A stretch of DNA of 64,000 bases from Roseomonas mucosa (lineage in GTDB: Bacteria; Pseudomonadota; Alphaproteobacteria; Acetobacterales; Acetobacteraceae): assembly GCA_945878375.1 (NCBI GenBank), contig CAMDWG010000006.1, forward strand, positions 124,001-188,000. The letters are read 5' to 3'. Every line of letters begins with the position of its first letter. Positions within the stretch are counted from its first letter, which is position 1. Below, in pieces: positions 19,001 to 28,450 of the stretch. The notes beneath the pieces were generated by a model. That model searched no databases. It had not been told where the DNA came from and was given only the letters and a program-made list of their open reading frames with translations. Made by a program: the position numbers and the translations under genes.

Positions 19001-20152
19001 TCAGCCCCCATTCCGCGTCAGCGCGCGGGCCATGCGGTCGATCCCCTCAGCCAGCGTGGCGCGGGGGCAACCGAAGTTCAGCCGCACGAAGCCGTGCCCC
19101 GGCCCGCCGAAATCGGGACCGGGATTGAGGCCGACCCGCGCTTCTTCCAGGAAGAATCGCTGCGGGTCGGGCATGGCGCGGCTGGCGCGGCAATCGAGCC
19201 AGGCGAGATAGGTGCCTTCCGGCACCCGCATCGTCACGCCCGGCAGGCGCTCGGCCACCGCCGCGACCAGCCAGTCGCGATTGGCCTGGAGATAGGCCAG
19301 CGCCTGCTGCCGCCACGGCTCGCCCAGGGTCAGCGCCGCCTCCGTCGCGACCAGGCCGAGGATGTTCACATGATCCGCGACCCCGGCGATCGCGCGCAAG
19401 AAACGATCGCGCAGCGCCGCATCCGGCACGACCGCCCAACAGGCATTGAGCCCCGCGATGTTCCAGGTCTTGCCCGCGGACATCAACGTGATGGTGCGCG
19501 CCGCGATCTCGGGCGAAATCGAAGCCACCGGAAGGTGGCGACGGCCATCGAACAGAAGGTCGCAATGGATCTCGTCGGCGATGATGGTGGCATCCGCCGC
19601 GATGCAGGCCTCCGCCATCGCCGCCAGCTCGGCGCGGCGGAAGACGCGGCCGGTCGGGTTGTGCGGGTTGCAGAGCAGGAAGGCGCCGCCCGGCCCGGCC
19701 TCGGCCAGCGCGGCGCGCAGCGCATCGAGGTCGGGTTCGTCGGACGCGGTCAGCGGCGCCTCGATCCGGCGCATCTCCCAATGGCCGGGGGCGGCGAGCA
19801 TGGGCGGATAGACCGGCGTCTGCACCACAACCCCGGCCCCCGGCTTGCAGGCGGCGCGGAGCGCGAGGTTGAAGCCCGGCACCACGCCCGGCATCGCGAT
19901 GATGGCGTCCGGCGCAACCTGCCACCCATATTGCTCCGCGAGCCAATCGACGATGCGCGCCTTCAGCCCCGCCTGCGGCACGCCATAGCCGAGGACGGGA
20001 TGGGACAGCCGCGCCTGGATCGCCTCCAGCACAGGCTGGGCCACCGGGAAATCCATATCCGCCACCCACATGGGCAGCACATCCTCGGCGTAGCGGGTCC
20101 ACTTGGTGCAACCGCTTGCGCGGCGATCCGGCAGCGTGTCGAAAAGGCTCAC
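19001..20152 (-). CDS. patB: MalY/PatB-type PLP-dependent aminotransferase / cystathionine beta-lyase
   Basis: This 383-residue fold-type I pyridoxal-phosphate enzyme resembles MalY/PatB C-S lyases, which cleave cystathionine or cysteine conjugates to thiol, pyruvate and ammonia. Typical features are the start DRRASGCTKWTRY and DVLPMWVADMDFPV, then FLLCNPHNPTGRVF, ADEIHCDLLF and the lysine-bearing SAGKTWNIAGLNACW. The start is GTG 20152 with GGAAGGA eight bases before it. It stands alone between livG and the divergent carD. It could act as an aminotransferase, since the two activities share this family. Confidence 0.85.
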   Translation of the reverse strand: MSLFDTLPDRRASGCTKWTRYAEDVLPMWVADMDFPVAQPVLEAIQARLSHPVLGYGVPQAGLKARIVDWLAEQYGWQVAPDAIIAMPGVVPGFNLALRAACKPGAGVVVQTPVYPPMLAAPGHWEMRRIEAPLTASDEPDLDALRAALAEAGPGGAFLLCNPHNPTGRVFRRAELAAMAEACIAADATIIADEIHCDLLFDGRRHLPVASISPEIAARTITLMSAGKTWNIAGLNACWAVVPDAALRDRFLRAIAGVADHVNILGLVATEAALTLGEPWRQQALAYLQANRDWLVAAVAERLPGVTMRVPEGTYLAWLDCRASRAMPDPQRFFLEEARVGLNPGPDFGGPGHGFVRLNFGCPRATLAEGIDRMARALTRNGG

Positions 20153-20375
20153 CCGGACGATCCTTCCACCATCTCGGGCCGTTGCCGTCCCGCAGCGCGC
20201 CAGGACACCCTGGCGGTCCAGTAGAGGCCTGCGGCCGCCTGGCCATCAACCCTGCCGGGGCCGTCGCGCGCGACGCACACGCGACATCCGCGCCACACGC
20301 ATGCGTCGTTGCCATGGAATAGCTTGATCTTAACCGCCAGCAGCGTCATCTGACTGCCATACTGTACAACCGCCT

Positions 20376-20975
20376 ATGACGATGGAGCCGGCCGACATGC
20401 CGAAGCCCGACTCAGCCCGTACCGAACCTGCCGCCACGGATCTGCCGCTGCCCGAGTCCGGCGGTTTCGCCCAGGGCGATGCCGTGATGCACCCCGCCCA
20501 TGGCGTGGGCCGCGTCACCGGCGAATCCTCTGCGACCGTCGGCGGGGAAAGCCTGGAGCTGGTGCACTTCGCCTTCGGCGAGGGCCGCCTGCTGCTGCGC
20601 GTGCCGCGCGCCAAGGTCATCGCCAACGGCATCCGCCGCCTGGCGGGTGGTGAGCTGATCGCGGAAGCGCTGGCGGTGCTCTCCACCACCCCGCGCGGCG
20701 CCGTGCGCGGCATCACCTGGGCCCGCCGCGCGGCGGAATTGCAGGCCAAGCTGAACAGCGGCGATCCGCGCAAGGTCGCGGAAGTGCTGCGCGACCTCGG
20801 CCGGAACGTGAACAATCCGGAGCGCAGCTTCTCCGAACGCCAGATCTTCGAAGCCGCGCTGGAACGCCTGGCGGTCGAGATCGCGGCGGTCGAGAACATC
20901 ACCCGCGAGGCCGCCGTGGCGAAGATCGCGGAACGCGTGCCCGTGGCGCCCTCCCCGGTCGCCGCCGCCGCCTGA
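20376..20975 (+). CDS. carD: CarD-family RNA polymerase-binding transcription regulator
   Basis: This 199-residue protein of the CarD/CdnL family binds the RNA polymerase beta subunit and stabilises open promoter complexes, notably at ribosomal promoters. After a poorly conserved first 30 residues, the Tudor-like RID begins with FAQGDAVMHPAHGVGRVTG. The helical C-terminal half contains a conserved-looking RRAAELQAKLNSGDPRKVAEVLRDL and SERQIFEAALERLA. The Ala-rich tail is normal for GC-rich alphaproteobacteria. It is divergent from patB across 223 bases. A strong terminator-like hairpin follows. Confidence 0.9.
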   Translation: MTMEPADMPKPDSARTEPAATDLPLPESGGFAQGDAVMHPAHGVGRVTGESSATVGGESLELVHFAFGEGRLLLRVPRAKVIANGIRRLAGGELIAEALAVLSTTPRGAVRGITWARRAAELQAKLNSGDPRKVAEVLRDLGRNVNNPERSFSERQIFEAALERLAVEIAAVENITREAAVAKIAERVPVAPSPVAAAA

Positions 20976-20984
20976 TCACGACGC

Positions 20985-21007
20985 CGGGCGGGCCACTGGC
21001 CCGCCCG
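20985..21007 (+). terminator. Terminator-like hairpin after carD
   Basis: CGGGCGGGCCA and TGGCCCGCCCG form a perfect 11-bp inverted repeat around a single C, starting ten bases after the carD stop. Only a weak T-rich stretch (TTGCGACTTT) follows. Confidence 0.6.
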
Positions 21008-21021
21008 TTGCGACTTTCCGA

Positions 21022-21050
21022 CGCCCGCGCGGTCAACCATCGCGCGGGCG
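21022..21050 (+). terminator. Second terminator-like hairpin after carD
   Basis: CGCCCGCGCG and CGCGCGGGCG form a 10-bp perfect stem with a nine-base loop, followed by TTGCGTTT. Two hairpins in a row suggest an efficient stop to carD transcription. The second is just before the small proline-rich frame. Confidence 0.5.
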
Positions 21051-21066
21051 TTGCGTTTCCGGAGGC

Positions 21067-21288
21067 ATGAAGGCCTCCGATCCCCTCCGTGAAACGCCGC
21101 CGCCAGCGCCTGAGCCGGCCGAGACCCCTCGCCCCACCGCACCGCCGGGACCGGGGCCCGAGCTGCCAGGGGTGCCGCCCTTCACCCCGGAACCGCCAGG
21201 ACCGGAGATACCTGGCACGCCGCCTGGGCAGCCGGAGTTGCCGGTGATCGCCCCGCCCGGACCCGAAATGCCCCAGCCTATCGCTTGA
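21067..21288 (+). CDS. Small proline-rich hypothetical protein (73 aa)
   Basis: The frame encodes 73 residues, about a third of them Pro, in repeats of the type PGPE(L/I)PG. No family recognised. GGAGG lies two bases before the ATG, which is closer than normal. The frame ends 11 bases inside the 3' end of the convergent MFS gene. Proline-rich tails like this can be real in these bacteria, but low complexity and GC-rich sequence can also yield such frames by chance. Treat as possible. Confidence 0.35.
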   Translation: MKASDPLRETPPPAPEPAETPRPTAPPGPGPELPGVPPFTPEPPGPEIPGTPPGQPELPVIAPPGPEMPQPIA

Positions 21289-22450
21289 CCTGCACCTTCA
21301 AGGAGAGGAGCGCCACGAAGGCCGCGAAGGTCAGGCCGGAGGTCACGGCCAGCGCAGCCTCCACCCCCGCCCGTTCCAGCAGCAGCCCGAAGGCGAAGGG
21401 CGCAAGCGCCTGGAGGAAGCGCGACGGCGCCGTCAGCAATCCCTGCCGCGCGCCGTAGCCGGCGGGGCCGAAGACCGCGAGCGGCAAGGTGCCCTTCACG
21501 ATCGTCATCACGCCGTTCCCCATCCCGTGCAGCACCGCGAAGACCGGCGCCGCGATGCCGCCGCCGGCCAGCAGCGCCAACACCCCGAGCGGATGGCCGA
21601 GTGCGGCGATGCGTGCCGTCGTGATCGGCTGGATGCGGCGCACCAGCGCGTATTCCAGCAGCCGCGCCGCGACCTGGGATGGCCCGATTAGGGCCGCCGC
21701 CGCGATCGCCAGCGCCGTCGTCGCACCGGCGGCTTGCAGCATCGCCGGCAGATGCGCCGCCATCGCGCCCGCCACCGTCCAGGTGGCCGCGAAGACGAAG
21801 GCGAGGATCGGCATCGCAAAGCGCGGCGCCGGTGCGGCCTCGGCCTCCGCAGCCGCCTGCTGCCTCTCGGGCGGCGGCGCCGGCGGCACCAGCAGGCGAT
21901 TGAGCGGCAGCCCCAGCACAAGGTGCAGCGCCGCCCAGCCGAGGCAGGCGCCGCGCCAGCCGAAGGCCCCCTCCATCACCGCCGAAAGCGGCCAGCCCAC
22001 CGTGCTCGCGAAGCCCGCGATCAGCGTGATGCCGGTGATGGGTGAGCGCGCCGCGCGCCCATAAAGCCCTGCAAGCGTGGCGAAGGCCGCATCATACAGC
22101 CCCATCGACATGCCGACGCCGATCACGAGCCAGCCCAGCGCCATCATCGCTGGCCCCTGCGCCACAGCAAGCAGCACCAGGCCCAGAGCGAAGACGAGGT
22201 TCGACACCGTCAGCACATCGCGCCCGCCCCGCAGGTCGATGGCGCGCCCCGCCATTGGCCCCAGCACCGCCGACAGCAGCATCGCCGCCGAGAACCCCGC
22301 GAAGACCCAGGAGGAGGGGATGCCGAGATCGCGCGCCATCGGCGCCGCCAGGATCGCCGGCAGGTAGTAGGACGAGGCCCAGGCCAGGGTCTGCGCAGAG
22401 CCCAGCGCGATCACGACAGGGCGGGAGCCGGCGGGCGCCGCCCCACTCAT
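21278..22450 (-). CDS. Major facilitator superfamily (MFS) transporter
   Basis: This inner-membrane permease of about 390 residues has some twelve hydrophobic helices. The first half carries LGPMAGRAIDLRGGRDVL in the helix 2-3 loop, the MFS loop motif in a variant form. A charged central loop (PPERQQAAAEAEAAPAPR) divides the halves. ATG 22450 (MSGAAPAG) is taken as the start because the helices begin about 15 residues on, although the frame is open further up. The substrate is unknown. The family resembles arabinose-efflux or monocarboxylate-type permeases. Confidence 0.82.
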   Translation of the reverse strand: MSGAAPAGSRPVVIALGSAQTLAWASSYYLPAILAAPMARDLGIPSSWVFAGFSAAMLLSAVLGPMAGRAIDLRGGRDVLTVSNLVFALGLVLLAVAQGPAMMALGWLVIGVGMSMGLYDAAFATLAGLYGRAARSPITGITLIAGFASTVGWPLSAVMEGAFGWRGACLGWAALHLVLGLPLNRLLVPPAPPPERQQAAAEAEAAPAPRFAMPILAFVFAATWTVAGAMAAHLPAMLQAAGATTALAIAAAALIGPSQVAARLLEYALVRRIQPITTARIAALGHPLGVLALLAGGGIAAPVFAVLHGMGNGVMTIVKGTLPLAVFGPAGYGARQGLLTAPSRFLQALAPFAFGLLLERAGVEAALAVTSGLTFAAFVALLSLKVQVKR

Positions 22451-22575
22451 GCGCCGCGCTGCCCCGATGCGATGTTCAACCCGGCCTCCTGACCACGAAA
22501 GGGGCCAGAGCCTAGGACAGATCGTGGCGCAGCGTGAACGCGCCCCGGCATGAAACTTCGCGGTCGGTGCCCCGA

Positions 22576-24168
22576 TCAGCCACCCAGCCGCCGCGCCAGC
22601 CTCTCCTGCCCCTCGGCCGGCATGTGCAGGCCGAGCTTGGATCGACGCCACAACACATCCGCCGCCGTCCGCGCCCATTCGTGCCGCAGCAGCCAATCCA
22701 GTTCGCGTTCGGTGAAGCCGGCGCCATAGGCCTCGCCCATCGCGTTCGGCCCGCTCGCGCCATCGAGCAGCGCGTCCAGGTCGCTGCCATAGGCGCGCAC
22801 CATCCGGCGCAGCGTGGCGGGCGGAAGCCAGGGGTGGCGGGCGGCCATCTCGGCCTCGAAGCCCGGCAGGTCGCGCCCACCGAACTCGCCGCCCGGCAGC
22901 GCGGCGGTCGCGGTCCAGGGCGTGCCCGCATGGCCGATGGCCGCGCCGATCGCGCCCACCGCGTCCTCCGCCAGGCGCCGATAGGTGGTGATCTTGCCGC
23001 CATAGATGCTGAGCACCGGTGCCTGCCCAGCCGCCGCATCGGTCTTGAGGACGTAGTCGCGCGTGACGGCGGATGGATTGTCCGCGCCGTCGTCATGCAG
23101 GGGACGCACGCCGGAATAGCTCCAGACGATCTCGTCCGGCGTCGGCGCGCGGCGGAACTGCCGGCCAACGGCGGCGCAGAGATAGGCCGCTTCCTCTGCC
23201 GTGCAGTGGGCGTCGCGGGCATCGCCCTCATGCGGCACATCGGTGGTGCCGATCAGGGAGAAGCGGCCCTCATAGGGGATGACGAAGACCACGCGGCGGT
23301 CGTCATTCTGCAGGATATAGGCCTGGTCGCCCTCATACAGCGCCGGCACCACGATATGACTGCCGCGGACCAGTCGCACGCGGTCCCGCGCCCGCGCCCG
23401 GGCGGCATCCTGCGCCTGGATCACCCAGGGGCCGGCCGCGTTGACCAAGGCGCGGGCGGTGACGATGCGCGCCGTCCCATCTTCCGCCACCAGCCGGCAG
23501 GTCCAGCATTCGGCGCCGCGCTCGGCGCCGACGAAGCTGGTGCGGACCAGGATCTCGGCGCCGCGCGCCGCCGCGTCGCGGACATTCAGCACGACCAGGC
23601 GGCTATCCTCGACCCAGCAATCCGAATAGGCGAAGGCATCGGTGATCGCATCGCTGAGCGGCTGGCCGTAGCGATGGGTGGCGGTGCGGAGGCTCTCGCT
23701 GCCCGGCAGGCTCACGCGGCGGGCCAGGTGGTCGTACAGGAACAGGCCCGCGCGGATCATCCAGCGCGGGCGCATCTCCGGCCGGTGCGGCAGCACGAAG
23801 CGCATCGGCCAGACGATGTGCGGCGCGATCCGCAGCAGCACTTCCCGTTCGGCCAGGGCTTCGCGCACCAGCCGGAACTCGTATTGCTCCAGGTAGCGCA
23901 GCCCGCCATGCACCAGCTTCGAGCTGTTGGAAGACGTGGCGCCCGCCAGGTCGCCGCGTTCCACCAGGCAGGTGGACAGCCCCCTGCCCTGCGCGTCCCG
24001 GGCAATGCCCGCCCCGTTGACGCCGCCGCCGATGACGAGAAGGTCGAAATCCGTTCGTATCGGTCGCGCCTGCGGCACGGCGAGGGGCCTCGGCGCATCC
24101 GGATCAGGCGGCGCTGCCGCAGCCGCGAGCGGCTCCGGCGATGTGGGTTCTTGGCGCATGGCATCCAT
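22576..24168 (-). CDS. glpD: Glycerol-3-phosphate dehydrogenase (aerobic, FAD)
   Basis: This enzyme of about 530 residues oxidises sn-glycerol 3-phosphate to dihydroxyacetone phosphate and passes electrons to quinone at the membrane. The N-terminal FAD fold is LLVIGGGVNGAGIARDAQGRG (about 43-63, given in parts), followed by TSSNSSKLVHGGLRYLEQYEF. Further GlpD signatures include RGSHIVVP, IPYEGRFSLIGTTDVPH and SIYGGKITTYRRLAEDAV. The C-terminal domain ends in GLHMPAEGQERLARRLGG. The start is uncertain: a 51-residue extension upstream overlaps the next gene, so I used ATG 24168. No glpK or glpF is adjacent. Confidence 0.92.
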   Translation of the reverse strand: MDAMRQEPTSPEPLAAAAAPPDPDAPRPLAVPQARPIRTDFDLLVIGGGVNGAGIARDAQGRGLSTCLVERGDLAGATSSNSSKLVHGGLRYLEQYEFRLVREALAEREVLLRIAPHIVWPMRFVLPHRPEMRPRWMIRAGLFLYDHLARRVSLPGSESLRTATHRYGQPLSDAITDAFAYSDCWVEDSRLVVLNVRDAAARGAEILVRTSFVGAERGAECWTCRLVAEDGTARIVTARALVNAAGPWVIQAQDAARARARDRVRLVRGSHIVVPALYEGDQAYILQNDDRRVVFVIPYEGRFSLIGTTDVPHEGDARDAHCTAEEAAYLCAAVGRQFRRAPTPDEIVWSYSGVRPLHDDGADNPSAVTRDYVLKTDAAAGQAPVLSIYGGKITTYRRLAEDAVGAIGAAIGHAGTPWTATAALPGGEFGGRDLPGFEAEMAARHPWLPPATLRRMVRAYGSDLDALLDGASGPNAMGEAYGAGFTERELDWLLRHEWARTAADVLWRRSKLGLHMPAEGQERLARRLGG

Positions 24169-24313
24169 GGTCGAATCTGGCGCTTCGGCGGGACATCCGG
24201 GCGCCACATAGCGAGGAGCCACATCCTGCGCCAGGACCGGAATGGACGCGCCTGGAGCATGGTTCGGCAAGGGGCTCGGGAATGCCGGGGGCTCGCGCCG
24301 TCCTGCATCCCGC

Positions 24314-25228
24314 TCATCCACCCCGCGCGCGCACCCTTTCCCGATGCGCCATATAGAGGCCGCTCGCGGCGATCACGGCGGCGCCGAGCAGCGTCCCCCC
24401 ATCCGGCACATGGCCGAAGACCGCCACGCCGAGCAGGCCGGAGGTCAACAACTGGGTATAGGAGAAGGGCGCGAGCACCGAGGCCGGCGCCGCGCGATAG
24501 GCCAGCACAACCAAGTACTGCGCCGCCGCGGAGAAAAGCCCGACCAGCAGCCCCAGGCCGATCTGCGACAGGCTCGGCAGCGTCACCCCCGCCGGGCCGA
24601 ACAGCACCAGGACGGGCAGCACCAACGTCACCACCGCGAAGCCGACGCCGGCGGTCCAGAACAACGTCGTCTCCGGCGCATCGACCGCGCCGATGCGCCG
24701 CGTGACGGTCACGGCAGACGCCCAGGCGGCAGCGGAGCCGATGGGCAGCAGCGCGGCCAGGGTGAAGGCATCGCTGCCGGGGCGCAGGATGATCAGCATC
24801 CCCAGCATGCCGACCCCGATCGCGCTCCAGCGCCGCCAGCCCGCGCGCTCACCCAGGAAGACCACCGACAGCACCGTCACGAAGACGGGCGAGACGAAGT
24901 TGATCGCGGTCGCCTCGGCCAGTGGCAGATACTGCAAGCCCGTGATGAACATGAGGGCGGAGGCGATGACGCCGAGGCCCCGCAGAACCTGTAGCCTGGG
25001 CGCCCGCGACCGCAGCATCCGCTGGCCCGGCGCCCGCAGCAGCAAGATCGATGCGATCGCCAGGAAAGTGGCATAGCGCAGCCAGGCGAGTTCCACCGCC
25101 GGCAGGGTCTCCCCCAGTCGCTTGGTCAGCGCGTCCGAGACGGAGAACAGCGTGACCGAGCCGAGCAGCAGCGGGATGCCCCGCCCGGGCTCATCCCGCC
25201 CCGCCCCCGCCGTGTCGCTGCGCGTCAT
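24314..25228 (-). CDS. EamA/DMT-family permease
   Basis: This drug/metabolite transporter of about 304 residues has ten predicted helices in two EamA repeats. The first starts GIPLLLGSVTLFSVSDALTKR and includes LAEATAINFVSPVFVTVLS, a typical family motif. The second has ASVLAPFSYTQLLTSGLLG. ATG 25228 (MTRSDTAG) is chosen; the open frame upstream has no homology. S-adenosylmethionine, amino acid or riboflavin carriers are in this superfamily, so no substrate can be named. Confidence 0.87.
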   Translation of the reverse strand: MTRSDTAGAGRDEPGRGIPLLLGSVTLFSVSDALTKRLGETLPAVELAWLRYATFLAIASILLLRAPGQRMLRSRAPRLQVLRGLGVIASALMFITGLQYLPLAEATAINFVSPVFVTVLSVVFLGERAGWRRWSAIGVGMLGMLIILRPGSDAFTLAALLPIGSAAAWASAVTVTRRIGAVDAPETTLFWTAGVGFAVVTLVLPVLVLFGPAGVTLPSLSQIGLGLLVGLFSAAAQYLVVLAYRAAPASVLAPFSYTQLLTSGLLGVAVFGHVPDGGTLLGAAVIAASGLYMAHRERVRARGG

Positions 25229-25361
25229 CGCGGCAGCGAAGCATGCGGCGCGGGCCAGGGTCCACCGGCAAGTCGGCGTGCCAGCCATGCGCCAAGGCCG
25301 CGAAGGGTTGTGACGCGGGTGGGGTTCAACGGCGGTGGGGTAACAAGCTAGGCTCGGCCCC

Positions 25362-27638
25362 ATGGCATTCGACGTGCTTCCCGGCCTCGGCCAGCCGCTG
25401 CGGCGGCTTGAGGATCCCAGGCTGCTCACCGGCGGTGGGCGCTTCGCGGCGGATCGCGCCGCGCCAGGCGCCTTGCAGGCGGTGTTCCTGCGCTCCCCCC
25501 ACGCCCATGCGCGGGTGCGGGCGGTGGATGCGGCGGCGGCGCGCGCCATGCCGGGCGTCGTCGCGGTCTTCACCGCCGAGGAGACGGCAACCCTCGGCCA
25601 CAACCCGACACTCACGGAAATCTTCGACGCCGAAGGCCGCCGGCATGTGGAGCCGCCACGGCTACCCATCGCCCCCGGCCGCGTGCGTCATGTGGGCGAG
25701 ATCGTCGCCATGGTAGTGGCCGAGACCGCGCACCAGGCCCGTGACGCGGCGGATGCCATTGCGGTCACCTATGACGCGCTTCCCGCCGTGGTGCTGGCCA
25801 GCGACGCGCTGGCCGCCGGCGCGCCGCAGCTGCATGCGGAAGCGCCGGGCAATCTGGTCTGCGACTGGCGCAAGGGCGATGCGGCAGCGGTGGAGGATGC
25901 GATCGCACGGGCCGCGCATGTCACGCGCTTCGCCACGCGATCCGCGCGGATCGTCGCGGGGTATATCGAACCGCGCGCGGCGCTGGCGGAATGGCAGGAC
26001 GGGGTGGTGACGCTGACCACGCCGTCCCAGGGCGTGCATGTGATCCACCGGATCCTCTGCGACCATGTGCTGCGCTGGCCGCGCGAGGCGCTGCGCGTGA
26101 TGACGGAGGATGTCGGCGGCGGCTTCGGGCCGAAGCTGCCGCCCTATCCCGAACAGGCGCTGGCCTGCTTTGCGGCTGCCGCGCTGCGGCGCGACGTGCG
26201 CTGGGTGCAGGACCGCACCGAGCACCACCTGGCCGACACCCATGGGCGCGACCTGGAGGCGGAGATCACGCTGGCGCTCGATGCCGAGGGCCGCTTCACG
26301 GCGGTGAAGGTGGAGGCGGTGGCGAATTTCGGCGCCTATGTCTCCGCCGTGAATCCGACCATCCCGACCGGCGGCATGGCGAAGATACTGACCGGCCTCT
26401 ACGCTATTCCGGCGGCGTCGATCGCCATGCGCTGCGCCTTCACCAACACCGTGCCCGTCGATGCGATCCGCGGCGCGGGCAAGCCGGAGGCCTTCGTGCT
26501 GCTGGAACGCGCCGTGGACCTCGCGGCGCGGGAGACGGGGCGCGATCCCGTTGCGCTGCGCCGGCTGAATCTGGTGCCCGCCACGGCCTTCCCCTATCGC
26601 AGCGCGCTCGGCTTCACCCATGACAGCGGCGATTATGCGGGCCTGATGGATGCGGCGCTGGCGACAGCGGACAAGGACGGCTTCGCGGCGCGCCGGGCGG
26701 CTTCCGCCGCGCGGGGCTTGCGGCGGGGGCGCGGCCTGTCCTGCCATCTGCATGCCTCGGGCGGCTGGGGCGACGAGACCTCGATCGTCGAGGTGATGGC
26801 GGATGGCACCATCGCGGCGCGCACCGGCACGCAAAGCCAGGGCCAGGGCCATGCGACGGTCTATGCGCAGGTGCTGGCCGCCGCCTTCGGCGTGGCGCCG
26901 GACCGCATCCGCATCATCCAGGGCGACAGCGCCACCATTCCGCGCGGCGGCGGCACGGGCGGGTCCTCATCCACCATCATCTCCTCCACCACCCTCGCCC
27001 GCGCCGCGGAAGCCGCCATCGAGCAGGGCCGGGACGCGGCGGCGGAGCTGCTGGAAGCCGCCCGCGCCGATATCGAATGGCAGGGCGCGCACTACGCCGT
27101 GGCCGGCACCGACCGCCGGATCGGGCTGTTCGAGGTCGCGGCTCGCGCCGGGGCGCTGGAAGGCCGCGCCGATTTCGCCGCCACCGTCGTCTCCTGGCCC
27201 GCCGGCGTCGCGGTGGCGGAGGTGGAGATCGATCCCGAGACCGGCGCCGTCACGCTCGACCGCTTCGCGGCGGCGGTCGATGCGGGCGTGGTGGTGAACC
27301 CCGTGCTGCTCGCGGGCCAGCTGCATGGCGGCTACGCGGCGGGGATCGGGCAGGCGCTGATGGAACAGGCCGTCTATGACCAGGACGGCCAGCTGCTGGG
27401 CGCGACCTTGATGGACTACGCCATGCCGCGCGCGGAGGACCTGCCCCGCTTCGACCACGCCCTGGTCCCGGTGCCGACGCTGAACAACCCGCTCGGCATC
27501 AAGGGCGTGGGCGAGCTGCCGACCAATGGCGCGCCGGCGGCGGTGGCCAATGCGGTGGCCGATGCGCTGGGCGGCGCCGAGGTTCCGCTGCCGATGACGC
27601 CCGAACGTGTCTGGGCCGCGCTGCGACACCAGGGCTGA
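25362..27638 (+). CDS. Xanthine dehydrogenase family molybdopterin-binding subunit (orphan)
   Basis: This 758-residue large subunit of a molybdenum hydroxylase (CoxL/xanthine dehydrogenase/aldehyde oxidase type) hydroxylates aldehydes, N-heterocycles or related substrates at a Mo-MCD centre. Order: N-terminal a/b hammerhead domain (GQPLRRLEDPRLLTGGGRF), then GGGFGPK near 252, AIRGAGKPEAFVLLERAVD near 370, TGTQSQGQGHATVYAQVLA in the second Mo domain and the C-terminal GIKGVGE with the presumed catalytic Glu at 718. That last motif continues LPTNG rather than the usual small Gly-rich run. The iron-sulfur and FAD subunits are missing from both sides, so the partners must be encoded elsewhere. 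Confidence 0.88.
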   Translation: MAFDVLPGLGQPLRRLEDPRLLTGGGRFAADRAAPGALQAVFLRSPHAHARVRAVDAAAARAMPGVVAVFTAEETATLGHNPTLTEIFDAEGRRHVEPPRLPIAPGRVRHVGEIVAMVVAETAHQARDAADAIAVTYDALPAVVLASDALAAGAPQLHAEAPGNLVCDWRKGDAAAVEDAIARAAHVTRFATRSARIVAGYIEPRAALAEWQDGVVTLTTPSQGVHVIHRILCDHVLRWPREALRVMTEDVGGGFGPKLPPYPEQALACFAAAALRRDVRWVQDRTEHHLADTHGRDLEAEITLALDAEGRFTAVKVEAVANFGAYVSAVNPTIPTGGMAKILTGLYAIPAASIAMRCAFTNTVPVDAIRGAGKPEAFVLLERAVDLAARETGRDPVALRRLNLVPATAFPYRSALGFTHDSGDYAGLMDAALATADKDGFAARRAASAARGLRRGRGLSCHLHASGGWGDETSIVEVMADGTIAARTGTQSQGQGHATVYAQVLAAAFGVAPDRIRIIQGDSATIPRGGGTGGSSSTIISSTTLARAAEAAIEQGRDAAAELLEAARADIEWQGAHYAVAGTDRRIGLFEVAARAGALEGRADFAATVVSWPAGVAVAEVEIDPETGAVTLDRFAAAVDAGVVVNPVLLAGQLHGGYAAGIGQALMEQAVYDQDGQLLGATLMDYAMPRAEDLPRFDHALVPVPTLNNPLGIKGVGELPTNGAPAAVANAVADALGGAEVPLPMTPERVWAALRHQG

Positions 27639-27707
27639 GGGTTGGAGCCTGCCGCGCCGCTCCGCTACAAACCGCCCATCGCAATGCCTTCAGGAAGGAT
27701 CGCCCGC

Positions 27708-28418
27708 ATGAAGCTCACCTGGTTCGGCCATTCGGCCTATCGGCTGGAATTCGGCAGCTCCGTCGTGATGATCGACCCATTCCTGACCGGCAACCCGGTC
27801 TTCGCGGGCGACCCGGTGGCGGCCTCCGCCGGGGCGACCCATGTGCTGATCACGCATGGCCATGCCGACCATGTCGGCGATGCGCTGGCGATCCACCAGC
27901 GCACCGGCGCGAAGGTGGTCGCGAATTACGAGATCTGCCTGTGGCTGGCGCGGCAGGGCCTCAAGGCGATGGACCCGATGAATTCGGGCGGCACCACAGA
28001 CCAGGGCGAGTTCAGCGTGACGCTGACCATCGCCTTCCATTCCTCCGCCACCATGGATGAGAACGGGATCACCCACGATCTCGGCCTGCCGCATGGCATC
28101 GTCGTGACGCCGAAGATCGCGGGCGAGCCGACGATCTATCACATGGGCGATACGGAAGTGTTCTCCGACATGGCGCTGATCGATGAGCTGCATAAGCCCG
28201 ATGTCGCCATCGTGCCGGTCGGCGACCGCTTCACCATGGACGGCAAGCGCGGCGCGCTGGCGGTCCGCCGCTTCCTGCCGAGCGTGGAGACGGCCATCCC
28301 CTGCCATTTCGGCACTTTCGGCCTGATCGCGCCGAATGCGGATGTGTTCGTCCAGGCGATGCAGGGTGCGGCCGCGCGGGTGCTGGTGCCCGAGAAGGGC
28401 GTGCCCTTCACGATCTGA
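27708..28418 (+). CDS. UPF0173-family metal-dependent hydrolase
   Basis: This 236-residue protein of the metallo-beta-lactamase superfamily (UPF0173) begins [16 protein letters not shown], a family hallmark. The metal-binding motif is HGHADH at 50-55. Later histidines occur in [19 protein letters not shown] and CHFGTFG. Such enzymes are usually dinuclear zinc hydrolases, but the physiological substrate of this family is not known. ATG 27708 has AGGAAGG about nine bases before it; an ATG 66 bases earlier lacks homology. It is 69 bases after the molybdenum hydroxylase gene on the same strand, possibly in one transcript. Confidence 0.87.
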   Translation: MKLTWFGHSAYRLEFGSSVVMIDPFLTGNPVFAGDPVAASAGATHVLITHGHADHVGDALAIHQRTGAKVVANYEICLWLARQGLKAMDPMNSGGTTDQGEFSVTLTIAFHSSATMDENGITHDLGLPHGIVVTPKIAGEPTIYHMGDTEVFSDMALIDELHKPDVAIVPVGDRFTMDGKRGALAVRRFLPSVETAIPCHFGTFGLIAPNADVFVQAMQGAAARVLVPEKGVPFTI

Positions 28419-28450
28419 GGGGCATCGCGGCGGGCCGCTGGGCGAGCCCC

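Noticed and set aside
22534-24705. A 723-codon open frame on the plus strand opposite glpD.
   Set aside because: Antisense to a clear FAD dehydrogenase; no motifs.
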